Of a DNA stretch of 64,000 nt, positions 1-9,184 are shown piece by piece; positions within the stretch are counted from its first letter, which is position 1; each line of letters starts with the position of its first letter. Source of the stretch: Leishmania mexicana MHOM/GT/2001/U1103. Taxonomy: Eukaryota; Euglenozoa; Kinetoplastea; Trypanosomatida; Trypanosomatidae. Below the pieces are notes generated by a model. It ran no database searches, had not been told where the DNA came from, and saw only the letters and a list, made by a program, of their open reading frames with translations. Position numbers and translations under genes: made by a program. The stretch lies in contig NC_018329.1 of the NCBI RefSeq assembly GCF_000234665.1, forward strand, positions 124,001 through 188,000, given 5' to 3'.

Positions 1-2
1 GG

Positions 3-3000
3 GTTGAGGTGAATGGGGCTGCCCGTCCGGCTGTACGGCGAGTTTGCTCCTTTCACGTGGCGCACCGGGTCGTCGTTGGCACAGCCACGGATGGCCGAAT
101 CGCTCGGTCTCCACAGGAGGTCCAACGGCTCCCCGGTGCGATCTGCATGCAAAGAGGCATAGCAAGAGGGGTCACCACCACTCTCTGAAGGGGGGTCAGC
201 AGAAGCGGCCGAAGGGGAGCCACCAAGCGGCAGATGAGGCTCGGCTCCAATAGGCGTCGATGATGGTAACGGTAGCTGGGTCTGGGACAGCTGCGCCGAC
301 GTCAAAGACATGCCAGCAGGGAGGTAGTGCGACCTGATGTTTTCCGGTTCGGACAGGGGCTGTGCAGGAGCCTTGGCTTTCGGATTCACGAAGGTGGCCC
401 CGGTGTACTGCCGCTCCTGCTTCTGGTCCGCCGAGGATGCGCGCTTCGGCGCCAAGCAGTGTGACGGTGTGCACTGAGGGCTGCCGTCGAGCTTCGATGG
501 CTCCATCTCGTCGATGCTGACGTGCAAGACCCCCTGCGACTCGGGTTTGATGGCGGGATGGCTGGCGTGGCGGCGCACCATCGGATGAATGAGCTGCGGC
601 TCCATCGGCGAGGAAGAGGGTGCGCTCGAGAGTGACATGTCTACCCCACCTTGGTCGCCACGCGGTGTAGAGAGCAGGGACTGCCCACGCGGCGCCACGG
701 CTGCCGTGGGGGACGTTACTGTACGCCGCTCGGCAAGCTCGTGTGCGGCTGGTCGCGACAACGTGTTCTGCCCTCCATCCTCGGACGGCCCGGCGGTGTT
801 GATTGGAGTTGACGCAGGCGCCGGCTGGGCTGTGACTGGCATGTCCTTCAGTTGGCCTGAGAGAGAGCGCACAAACTCCTCCAGGTGCTGGCCGCCGTCG
901 ATAGGAAACACGCGAATCTCCCGCATCGAGTGAGGGTTGCGATATATCTCCGTGAGCTGAGCCTTCATGCTGGTCAGCATGCCGAGCAGCTCTTTCTCCT
1001 GCTGCTGCACAATCTTGAGTACCGTGTTCAGCATCTCCTCCTTGCTCTGGCTGATGTTCAGCAGCAGCTCTTCCTTCGAAAGACCGCGGGTACGACGCAC
1101 GTTCAGCAGTTCTACCCAAATGGCGTCGATCTCCCGCTTGGTGAAGTCTTTGAAGTTGGCGTACTCGCGTTTACGCACGAATTGACAAGTGGGCAACAGC
1201 ATCTCCGGCAAGGTGGAGCCGCGACTGGGAACGGGCTTCTTCACGACGCCCTCTCTCAAATTCGGCCTCACAAGCGCGTCCGACGAGGCCACGGGCGTTG
1301 CCGGGATTGTGGCAGAGCCTGTGGTGGCTGGCCGCATCCGCACCGAGACCGGCGGCGTAACGTTGAGCATGTCTTGACGCAAAATGAAAACTTCGCCGGT
1401 CAATGTGCCGGGAACCGTGACGAGGTTATCGGCCGGTGTCGCGACGGCGTCCGCAGAGAGACTAGTGTGGGTCTTTGTCTTCTCCGGAGGGCAGGGCACG
1501 GTAGAGGCAACAGCGTCGCTACCGCCATGTTCATCCTCCTCTGCCTCATGTGTCGCAGCTTCGTTCTCCCTGACGACGAGATCACTGAAGGATACCGAGC
1601 GTGATAATGTGGCCTTTGGGGAGAAGGGCGCTGCCACCGGCTCCTTGCTTCTCGTTGAGAGCGGCGGCAACTGTGAATGCTGCCCTTGCTGCACAGGTGC
1701 CGCAGCTTCTTGCATGGCCTTAAGCTCTGCCAACTGCACCTGGAGGGATTCTTCGAGCTTGTCAACCGGTTGGGTGGCAAGCCGAAGCTCTTTGGACGTG
1801 CGCACACTCTCGCCCTGCGCCAACTCAGCAGCCTTGGCGTACTCTTCTGTCTCTCGCGCGGCCGACCTGGCCTCCCCGGATGCGCCATCGACCTGGGCGG
1901 TAGCGGCTGCTGCAGTGCTCGTTGGTGACGCGCTGTTCCACTGCGTGGCGCTCGCCGATTTGCTGAACGCTTGCGCCTGCGCAATGCGTAGTCGTTGCAA
2001 GGAGGCCCGCAGCATTTTGATGTCCTCCTCATGTTGCCGCAGACGCTCGCTGTGTTCATCGCTGTCCCTGCAGATCTCCTCCGCCGTCGCCGCCTCGGAG
2101 CTGGCGTGCGACGTCTTTGCCGACATCCACGACCGCGGCGCCACAATGGCGGTGGTTGCTGCAGTCCTGATCTGCTCTGGCGATGTCTTGGGGACATCTG
2201 CCTGCACCGCCGATACTTGATTCGGGGGCACTCGGGAGGAAGAACCTCCCACAGGGGTTGTCACAGCAGAGGTGACGGCATCGGCGGCGGCTGAATCGCG
2301 AGAGGGGCCTTTCCCCGGAGCTACCCTGGTGGTTATGACTGACGTGATCGGCTCGTGGGCCGCGCGAAGTCGCCCAATGCGGAGCTCGTCGACTGTGCGC
2401 CAGACGTCTGTGTTCCGCTCCGCCAGCGCGCAGAGCTCGACGCGCACGGCACTCTCCAAGGTCAACAGCTGTTTCTGGATATCATTAAAGCTGCGCTGCG
2501 TCAAAAACATGCTCTTGGCGTCCTCCCAGAGCCTCCCCAATCCACAATTCACCTCCGCGCGGAGCATCTCCCGGTCGTCGTTTATCGCGTTCGCCGCTGC
2601 GATGAGGTTGATGCGCTCCAGTAGGTCGGAGTGCGCGGATCGCAGCGCAGCCTCAAAAACTTGCTTCAACTGCGTCACATCCTTGTCGACGTGCGATACG
2701 AGCGTCTTCAGATAGTCCTGCATAGAGGTGTAGTCATCGGCGATGCGGCTCATGCGCTGCTCCTGTACGCCCAGTGTGTGGTGCGCCTGCTGGAGTGGCT
2801 TTACACAATTCTCCTGCACGGTTGTAGCCAGCGCCGTCAGATCACGGCGTAGCTTGTCCGTTGCTGCAGCAAAGAGATCCTGTGCAGCACCGATCTGGGA
2901 CTGCAACGCTTGATCGCCAGCTGTTGCACGGTGCTGTGTGGCAGCCACATCCTCGCGCATCTTAGCGCTGAGGTCTGTAACGCTCGCCCGCCAATTGAGG

Positions 3001-3935
3001 TCCACGGTCTCTAGCTGACTGTCGTGCTTGGCGAGCTCCTGCAAGATTGCCTGGTGCGCTGTTTCTTGTCGCTTGTCCTGCATCTGGCTGTGTTGCGCTA
3101 CCTGCGCCACCTCGCGCGCCAGCCCGTTCGTGGCAGCCTGGACCATCTCGCTCAAGCTGGACTCCAGCTCGCCAATGCGGCGCCTCAAGTCGCTGACGTC
3201 AGTCTGCTCGGCGTGGTGTAGCTGATTCATGTCGATACGCGTACGCTGGTCGAGGGACTCGAGTTCCTGGTTGATGCGCTGCACCGCGCCCTCCAGATCA
3301 CCGCGCTGTTGAGCACCGGCGCTCTGCACATCACCAGAAAGGGACCCGTGCACGTCGCGCAATGCATCGCGCATGGCACTCTCTAGGTTTTCGCTTCGCT
3401 GGCGCTGCGCGGCGAGCTCGGCGCTCAGCTGTTGCTGCAGCGCCAGTAAATTATCATGGTTGCGAGTTTCGATGGCCTGCGTCGCGCTCGCCATGCTCTG
3501 CAGCTGCGCTTGAATCGCGCGCATAGCTTCAGCAGACGCGGCCTCACCGACTTTGGCGCGCTGGTGCGCCCCATTGGCGTCCGCCTGCAGACGCTGCTCC
3601 ATTCCACGGAACGCCGCATCGTTTGTGTCCTTGACTTCGCGCAACGCCACGCCCTGCCCCTGAACCTCAGCCTGCAGCGCACTGAGACGATCGCTGTGAC
3701 TTTGCAAAAGTGTCTGCATGTGATTGACGGTGTCCGCGGTGGCGCCGCCACGATCGCTGAGGAGCGCGTGCAGCTGCTGCTGCGCCTGCTCGCGGTTGCG
3801 CGACTCCGCCGCGGCGTACTGCTCCACATCGCGCAGCCGCTGCAGTACCGCGCTGATCGTTTGTTCCTGCTGCCGAATAATGTCTTCCAAGGACAGCAGC
3901 CGCTGCGTCAGGGACTGGACACCCTCGCTACCCAT
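3..3935 (-). CDS. Large coiled-coil protein, C-terminus cut by window edge
   Basis: An open frame runs without a stop from an ATG at 3935 to the left edge, giving at least 1311 residues. It has no stop inside the window. The first ~560 residues are rich in Q, A, L, E and R with heptad-like spacing and almost no proline, as in a long coiled coil. Shorter helical stretches follow near residues 612-656 and 718-745. A compact K/E-rich block at about 915-1000 (starting near PTCQFVRKRE) looks like the most structured non-repetitive part. From ~1010 onward the chain is Ser/Pro/Thr-rich and probably disordered. I see no catalytic motif and do not recognise the family; a cytoskeletal or flagellar structural role would be typical for this composition but is only inference. 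The ATG follows a (GT)n spacer and is the first in frame. It is the last gene transcribed in the window. Confidence 0.85.
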   Translation of the reverse strand, partial: MGSEGVQSLTQRLLSLEDIIRQQEQTISAVLQRLRDVEQYAAAESRNREQAQQQLHALLSDRGGATADTVNHMQTLLQSHSDRLSALQAEVQGQGVALREVKDTNDAAFRGMEQRLQADANGAHQRAKVGEAASAEAMRAIQAQLQSMASATQAIETRNHDNLLALQQQLSAELAAQRQRSENLESAMRDALRDVHGSLSGDVQSAGAQQRGDLEGAVQRINQELESLDQRTRIDMNQLHHAEQTDVSDLRRRIGELESSLSEMVQAATNGLAREVAQVAQHSQMQDKRQETAHQAILQELAKHDSQLETVDLNWRASVTDLSAKMREDVAATQHRATAGDQALQSQIGAAQDLFAAATDKLRRDLTALATTVQENCVKPLQQAHHTLGVQEQRMSRIADDYTSMQDYLKTLVSHVDKDVTQLKQVFEAALRSAHSDLLERINLIAAANAINDDREMLRAEVNCGLGRLWEDAKSMFLTQRSFNDIQKQLLTLESAVRVELCALAERNTDVWRTVDELRIGRLRAAHEPITSVITTRVAPGKGPSRDSAAADAVTSAVTTPVGGSSSRVPPNQVSAVQADVPKTSPEQIRTAATTAIVAPRSWMSAKTSHASSEAATAEEICRDSDEHSERLRQHEEDIKMLRASLQRLRIAQAQAFSKSASATQWNSASPTSTAAAATAQVDGASGEARSAARETEEYAKAAELAQGESVRTSKELRLATQPVDKLEESLQVQLAELKAMQEAAAPVQQGQHSQLPPLSTRSKEPVAAPFSPKATLSRSVSFSDLVVRENEAATHEAEEDEHGGSDAVASTVPCPPEKTKTHTSLSADAVATPADNLVTVPGTLTGEVFILRQDMLNVTPPVSVRMRPATTGSATIPATPVASSDALVRPNLREGVVKKPVPSRGSTLPEMLLPTCQFVRKREYANFKDFTKREIDAIWVELLNVRRTRGLSKEELLLNISQSKEEMLNTVLKIVQQQEKELLGMLTSMKAQLTEIYRNPHSMREIRVFPIDGGQHLEEFVRSLSGQLKDMPVTAQPAPASTPINTAGPSEDGGQNTLSRPAAHELAERRTVTSPTAAVAPRGQSLLSTPRGDQGGVDMSLSSAPSSSPMEPQLIHPMVRRHASHPAIKPESQGVLHVSIDEMEPSKLDGSPQCTPSHCLAPKRASSADQKQERQYTGATFVNPKAKAPAQPLSEPENIRSHYLPAGMSLTSAQLSQTQLPLPSSTPIGAEPHLPLGGSPSAASADPPSESGGDPSCYASLHADRTGEPLDLLWRPSDSAIRGCANDDPVRHVKGANSPYSRTGSPIHLN

Positions 3936-5220
3936 TATTGGCGTTTTGTATGTGTATGTGTGTGTGTGTGGTCGGGTGAAACGAGATGAGAACCCCCACC
4001 AGAGGAGCACACGCGCGCAGAGGGGAGGGGGGCAGGTGACAGCGCTGCGCCAGGTACCAAGTAAAGGTGCACAGTCTATGGGTGTCTAAGAGGGTGACAG
4101 AGAGGAGCGGGAGAGAGCGAAATAGAAAGGGGGAGGCTGGAACGGCGTGCGATGTGCGGCGCCACAGCGGCTGGAGTCGCGTGTCTATGTAGTGGGAGTA
4201 CCTGTGGGTGTGTGGGTGGGTGTTTATGCGTGGAGAGAGGGGAAGTACGAGACGGAAGCCACGACATGCACACCGGTGTGCGCGGGTGCCCCTCCTCCCC
4301 CTCCTTGTCTCGGCACTGCGTTGTCTATTGCTGGGAGGGAGGAGAGGGGCGTGCCGCACGCTGGGAAGCCCGCTCAGGGTAGAGCTGTGCAATGGGTAGG
4401 TCGCTCGGCGTGTGCGCGCGTGGGCCTGTGAACGTCTCTACGTGTGGGCGTGCGAATGGCTTCTAACGCGTGTGTGCACCTGCGCGCATCCGTTGTCGTG
4501 GTCACAGTCCACCACCGGGTATGATGCGGGGGGGGATGGAGTTCAGGTGAAAGAAACGTGAAGAGGACAACAAGAAGGCAAGAGAGAGATAGTTGAGCGG
4601 CGCATGCTTCGCATCTGCGCGGCCACAATGGCCCACCCCACACACGCACCGAGACTGGCGGTATATGTGATACAACTCATGACAGGGCGGTGAGACGGTG
4701 ATTTGAGGGTGTGAGCGTCTGGAGCCCTTCGGAGGAGATGACGCCTTGAATGCAGACACGGTGTTAATATGCAACGCGAGTGCAGAATGGTGTAGCGAAG
4801 TCGTACGCCCCTTCCTCCCCGCCCCTTCTACCTCGTAATGCGCTGACGGGATGGCGTTTCGGTGTTCGTTTAACGACGATGTGCGTGCTTGGATGTCCAA
4901 TGGTTATGCGCCCCTCCAAAGATACCGCGGCTCTTCCCTTTCGCTTTCGCCCTCCGCCTTGTCTGTCTGTGCGTGACTCCGTGTACACGACGCAAGCGCA
5001 CAGAAACATGCCTCGGTGTGCTTGTCCTACCATCCTACCAGCACGACAGACAGACGCGCGCACGCGCACACACACAGCGAGAGAGAGAAAGGGGGGCGAG
5101 GCGGGCCGAGGAGGATATAAAAGAAAAACTGAAAGGCCGGCGCATTACACAGCCGCAAACCTCGATTAATTATCCGCTGACGTAATCGTCCACAACACCT
5201 GAACAGAGGAGACACGGCAC
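3936..5220. other. Spacer between coiled-coil gene and UTP13 gene
   Basis: No convincing gene is seen. A (GT)n run at about 3947-3970 abuts the coiled-coil start codon. Purine-rich plus-strand sequence at 3981-4032 and 4101-4137 would be polypyrimidine in the minus-strand transcript, as needed for trans-splicing of the coiled-coil mRNA. Short open frames here are simple-sequence translations rich in Arg, Cys, His and Pro. The right half should be the 3' UTR of UTP13. Confidence 0.6.
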
Positions 5221-8200
5221 TCACTCGACGCGCATGCGCTTTGCCAGCGGCAGCTCCTCCTTCCGGCCTTCATCGTGATGCACGAACGGGGGCAGCGAGG
5301 TAAGCACGTTCGGAGCAAGACCGCGGATGACGTAGTCGATGTAGTACGTGCGTCGAAGCAGGTCGTGCTGGCGCTGGCTGTGCTTGCGCGTGTAAGCCAA
5401 CAGCGGCTCGATCAGCGACGCCATCGACGGCACCTGTGCGACGGCCTCGAAGTGGCGTGAGGAGATGAGTACATAGAGCACCAGAGTAGCCACCATGCAG
5501 TGACGGCTGTTCGTGATCCACTCTCGCGTGTACTGCAGCAGCCGCGTCATCTGCTCCGCGTCAAGGGCGGGCAGAAGCTCGCCGCGAAGCGTGTTCTCGC
5601 ACTGGCGCGCGTCCTTGGCGCACCAGCGCACGAGCACTTGGCGGAGATGACGCGGGTGACTCAGCCGTAGGGCCAGCATAAAAGCCTCTGAGAACTCGCC
5701 ATTCCGAAGGGCGTTGGAGAGCGCCTGCTCCTGCAGGATCATCGTGTGCCGGTCCTCCTTGACGCGGGCCACCTCCTCGGCGGTGTAGTCCTCGGTCGCG
5801 ATCAACACGCCGTCGGCGGCGCCGGAGTAGAAGATCGTCTCACCCGAGGAGGGGCGCTCCTCCACCGCCAAGGCCCATATCTTCTCCGTGTGCGCCTCCG
5901 CCGCCCAGACCGACTCCGAGGACGCGATGGCCCACACACGCAGCACGCCCTCCGCGTTGGTCGTCACAATCTGCGTGCCGTTGTTGAAGAAGCTCAGCTG
6001 CAGTACCGACGTGCGGTCCACCTGCATCGCCTTCAAGCACGTCAGCGACACCAGCGACCACAGCCGCACCGACCCGTCATTCGACGCCGATGCCAGGACG
6101 CGATCGACCGGCGAGAAGGCGAGGGATGTGATGCCACGCCGATGCCCCTTCAAGGAGGCCTCGCGGTACATCTTCTTGCCTGTGATGTTCCACACATTCA
6201 CCGACTTATCCTTGCCCCCAGTCGCGACGTACTGGTCGTTGGGCGCAACAGCCACGGTGTAGATGGGGCCCGCATGGGCCGCGTTCACGCCGCTCCGGTG
6301 CTGTATCTCCTCCACACGGGACCGCGACTGCTTTGCCGACGCACGCCCCGCCAGAGGGACGCCGATGTCCCACAAGCGCAGATTCTCGTCGCTGGAGACA
6401 GAGAAGAGCAGCAGGTAGGTGTCTGTCTGCCTCCCGTTAAAGGACAGCGATGTCACCTCCGCTGTGTGCCCGCCAACACCGCGCACGACGGTCTCGCACC
6501 TCTCGGTCGACCACACGCGCACCTCCTTGTCCTTGGCCCCGGTGGCGATCCACGCCCCGTCACTGCTCACGGCGCAGCAGAGCACCACGTCACTGTGGCC
6601 GCGCAGAGTCTGCGAGGAGACGCAACCGTCTGAAGCGTACAGGCGCACATCTTTGCTGTTGGTTACCACAGCCCGGTGCAGCGGCGAGGCCTCAGGGAAC
6701 AGCTTCACGTCGAGCAGCTGATCCAGAAAGCCGACAACCGTGCGGGTCACCTCGTACTGGCTGCGCTCCGTCGATGAAGGGCGCAGGTACTGAATGTTGA
6801 ATCCCGCGTCACCAACGTACAAGGAGGAGGTGTCCGGCGCGTGCGGCGCGTCGTGCACCACCAATCCGCGCAGGCGGCGCATGCCCGTGCCCTTTGGCTT
6901 GCCGGCCACGACCAGAGACCGCACAAACGCTTCCTCGGCGCTGTCCTCGGCGTCCGCGGCCGGCGGCTTTGGAAGCCGGCGCACAACCTGTACCGCCTCG
7001 GCCTCGCTCACGCGGTAGGTGGAGACCACGCCGTCCATCGCGCCAACGTGAAGTAGCCCGGCGCTCTCGAAGGCGGCGCTCGACACGTGCTCTTTCACCA
7101 CAATCGCGCGCACCTCCTGCAGCTCCGTCGACTTGCGGTTCTCGCTGAACATCATCTTGTTCAGAGCGAGACGGCGATCCCTGGCGATAGAGTAGACGTG
7201 TGTGAGCGCGTCGTTGAAGACCATGGACTCGACCGCCTGCACGTGCGGCCGCCCGGCCGCCACTATCCGCTTCGTCACAAAGTCGAAGACGGTGACGTGT
7301 CCCTCAAAGGAGCCGACGGCGAGGTAGGCCTCGCTGGGGTCGAGGCAGACGCTCTGCACCAGCGAGCTGTGGGCGCACACCAAGTTGTGCGTGAGGTGAT
7401 GATGAAAAACGTTCCACACCTTCACGCTGCCATCCGTGGCACCCGAAACGAGGTAGGTGCCACTCTGGGAGAAGTGCACGACCGAGATGGCGTGCTGCGC
7501 CGCCGTCCAGTTCCGCTGCAGCTCGATCGAGTACTGTACAAGAGTCCCGGTAGCGGTTTCCGTGCCGACTACATCCGCATCACCGCCTTTCGCCTCTGCA
7601 GCGTTGCCTTCTTCAGAACCGGTGTCTGCACCGGCACCCTTCTCCCCTGAAGGAGAGGACGAGGGTGAGGCCGGCGACTCAACGCGGGCGTCAACGCGCA
7701 GCACGTAGACCTGCAGAGAGCGCGTGCCAACCGCAACGTAGCTGCCAGCAGGTGCAGCGAGCACCCTGTCGTCCTGAGAGGTGGCCGCCTCGCTTGAGGA
7801 CGGCACCACGGATGGCACGGCTACCTTCTTCTCCGCTTGGACGGCGTTGTCCTCGTCCCCCTCGTTCAGCTTGACTGTCTTGCCGGCCCTGGCCTTTTTC
7901 TTGGGAGACTTCTTCGCCGTGGCCGACTTCTCCGCCGCGCTGGCGTCGCGCTTCGTCCCCGCCTCTCCCTCATCTACGCCTGCGGCGTCTTTGCCGTCGT
8001 CATCCGACGCCTCGGGCACCGTCACGGCGTCAATGTGGAGAATCACATCCTCTACTGGCAGCGTGTACCTGCATAGCACCTCGCCACTTGTTGCCCGCAC
8101 GACGTTCACGGTGTCGCCGCACGCCATGATGAGGCATTCCTCTAGAGCGGCCGACGTGGAAAGTGCAGACGAGGCAGCGGAGGCTGACACTGGAAGCGCA

Positions 8201-8274
8201 AGAGAAGCCAACGCGCCGCCACTGAAGATAGGCTCCTGCGTCCATCGCGTGCGGAAGCAGTTCTTCCCTTCCAT
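5221..8274 (-). CDS. UTP13: UTP13, WD40 U3 snoRNP / SSU processome protein
   Basis: This 1017-residue protein resembles UTP13 (human TBL3), a scaffold of the UTP-B part of the small-subunit processome that acts on pre-18S rRNA in the nucleolus. Many WD40 repeats are readable, ending in units such as SGATDGSVKVWN, ATGAKDKEVRVWS, ATGGKDKSVNVWN and ASASNDGSVRLWS. The last ~180 residues (from about 835) fit the helical Utp13 C-terminal domain, with a stretch like LQEQALSNALRNGEFSEAF. The protein is longer than the yeast homologue (about 800 residues), largely through a low-complexity acidic/Lys-rich insert at about 85-165 (includes PKKKARAGK) and another at 185-240 inside the first propeller. The start at 8274 (MEGKNC) was chosen over an upstream in-frame Met at 8595. 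The extension is Cys/Pro/Ala-rich and lies beyond a good splice acceptor at 8305-8306. Confidence 0.93.
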   Translation of the reverse strand: MEGKNCFRTRWTQEPIFSGGALASLALPVSASAASSALSTSAALEECLIMACGDTVNVVRATSGEVLCRYTLPVEDVILHIDAVTVPEASDDDGKDAAGVDEGEAGTKRDASAAEKSATAKKSPKKKARAGKTVKLNEGDEDNAVQAEKKVAVPSVVPSSSEAATSQDDRVLAAPAGSYVAVGTRSLQVYVLRVDARVESPASPSSSPSGEKGAGADTGSEEGNAAEAKGGDADVVGTETATGTLVQYSIELQRNWTAAQHAISVVHFSQSGTYLVSGATDGSVKVWNVFHHHLTHNLVCAHSSLVQSVCLDPSEAYLAVGSFEGHVTVFDFVTKRIVAAGRPHVQAVESMVFNDALTHVYSIARDRRLALNKMMFSENRKSTELQEVRAIVVKEHVSSAAFESAGLLHVGAMDGVVSTYRVSEAEAVQVVRRLPKPPAADAEDSAEEAFVRSLVVAGKPKGTGMRRLRGLVVHDAPHAPDTSSLYVGDAGFNIQYLRPSSTERSQYEVTRTVVGFLDQLLDVKLFPEASPLHRAVVTNSKDVRLYASDGCVSSQTLRGHSDVVLCCAVSSDGAWIATGAKDKEVRVWSTERCETVVRGVGGHTAEVTSLSFNGRQTDTYLLLFSVSSDENLRLWDIGVPLAGRASAKQSRSRVEEIQHRSGVNAAHAGPIYTVAVAPNDQYVATGGKDKSVNVWNITGKKMYREASLKGHRRGITSLAFSPVDRVLASASNDGSVRLWSLVSLTCLKAMQVDRTSVLQLSFFNNGTQIVTTNAEGVLRVWAIASSESVWAAEAHTEKIWALAVEERPSSGETIFYSGAADGVLIATEDYTAEEVARVKEDRHTMILQEQALSNALRNGEFSEAFMLALRLSHPRHLRQVLVRWCAKDARQCENTLRGELLPALDAEQMTRLLQYTREWITNSRHCMVATLVLYVLISSRHFEAVAQVPSMASLIEPLLAYTRKHSQRQHDLLRRTYYIDYVIRGLAPNVLTSLPPFVHHDEGRKEELPLAKRMRVE

Positions 8275-9184
8275 TTTTGATACCAACGGTAGAGAGATGG
8301 GGAGCTGAGGTGGTGCAAAGAAGCAAGCTGGCGCGCGCGCACCACTAGACCCACACACGGGGTAAGGGGCCAACACAGAAAACAGGAGAGCTAAAGTGTG
8401 TGCAGCAGTGACTGCGGGGGGGGATGTGGAGAGAAATGATACGAGGACGTCAGCGCCTGCAACAGACGATGCGAGTTCCAGTTTCGGGCCCCACACCAAT
8501 GGCGTGAGTGGCTCTAGCAGGCGAGGGTGGGAGGAAAGCGGATGTAGTAGACAGCATGGAGACGCACGCCCGCACGCATGCATGCACCAAAACACAGGGA
8601 AGACAAGGAGTTGGACACACGAGAAGGCGGTGTACGCGAAAAGGGAGTGCGCATGTGTGCTCCCGGCGTGTTTAGGCGCAGAGGCACGTAACGACGTGGT
8701 GTCGACAGGAGCTTTCTCGGCTTAGGCCCGCACGAATAGGCGAGTCCCGACGAGTGAAAAGTACCCCTCGTGGCGGATAGACAGCGCGTCATCAACTGTG
8801 CCACCAACGCCACCACCACCTCTCTCTCCCCTCTCCCCATGCCCTCGTCACTCCTGCATGTGTGCCTCTAAAAACAGCGTGCACCGCTAAGGTTCATCTT
8901 TCGTCGTCGAGAGAGAGCGCGGGATGGCATTGACCCTGCATCAATTCAAACAGCCTTTACGGAACATATCATACAGCGGAGGCCGCCCCGCCCCGCCAGT
9001 GGGCGGACGGGAGGGCCACGCCGCCTTTGCTGGCCTCCCCTTTGTTTTTCAACGCCGGCTACGGACACACACAAGCAAACACCTGAATGCGGACACAACG
9101 ACGAAGAGCAGAAGATTGCAGGACAGCAAGGCTGTGCCGACCACTGGGTACGCAGCTCTCCGCCCTACTCTGGCGGCGTATTCT
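8275..9184. other. Spacer between UTP13 and BRF1
   Basis: About 0.9 kb without a supported gene. Open frames across it are shadows or extensions of UTP13 with biased composition. The part near 9184 should be the BRF1 3' UTR and polyadenylation region. Confidence 0.55.
8305..8327 (-). promoter_or_regulatory. Putative trans-splice acceptor for UTP13
   Basis: On the minus strand a pyrimidine-rich stretch ends in CACCTCAG, with the AG at 8306-8305. This would leave a 5' UTR of about 30 nt before the ATG at 8274. Inferred from sequence only. Confidence 0.4.

Noticed and set aside
1400..2220. Long open frames opposite and within the coiled-coil gene
   Set aside because: Shadows caused by GC-rich third positions; the 1311-codon frame from 3935 is uninterrupted and has consistent coiled-coil composition.
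8275..8595. N-terminal extension of the UTP13 frame
   Set aside because: Cys/Pro/Ala-rich composition, lies beyond a likely splice acceptor, and the WD40 protein starts naturally at MEGKNC.
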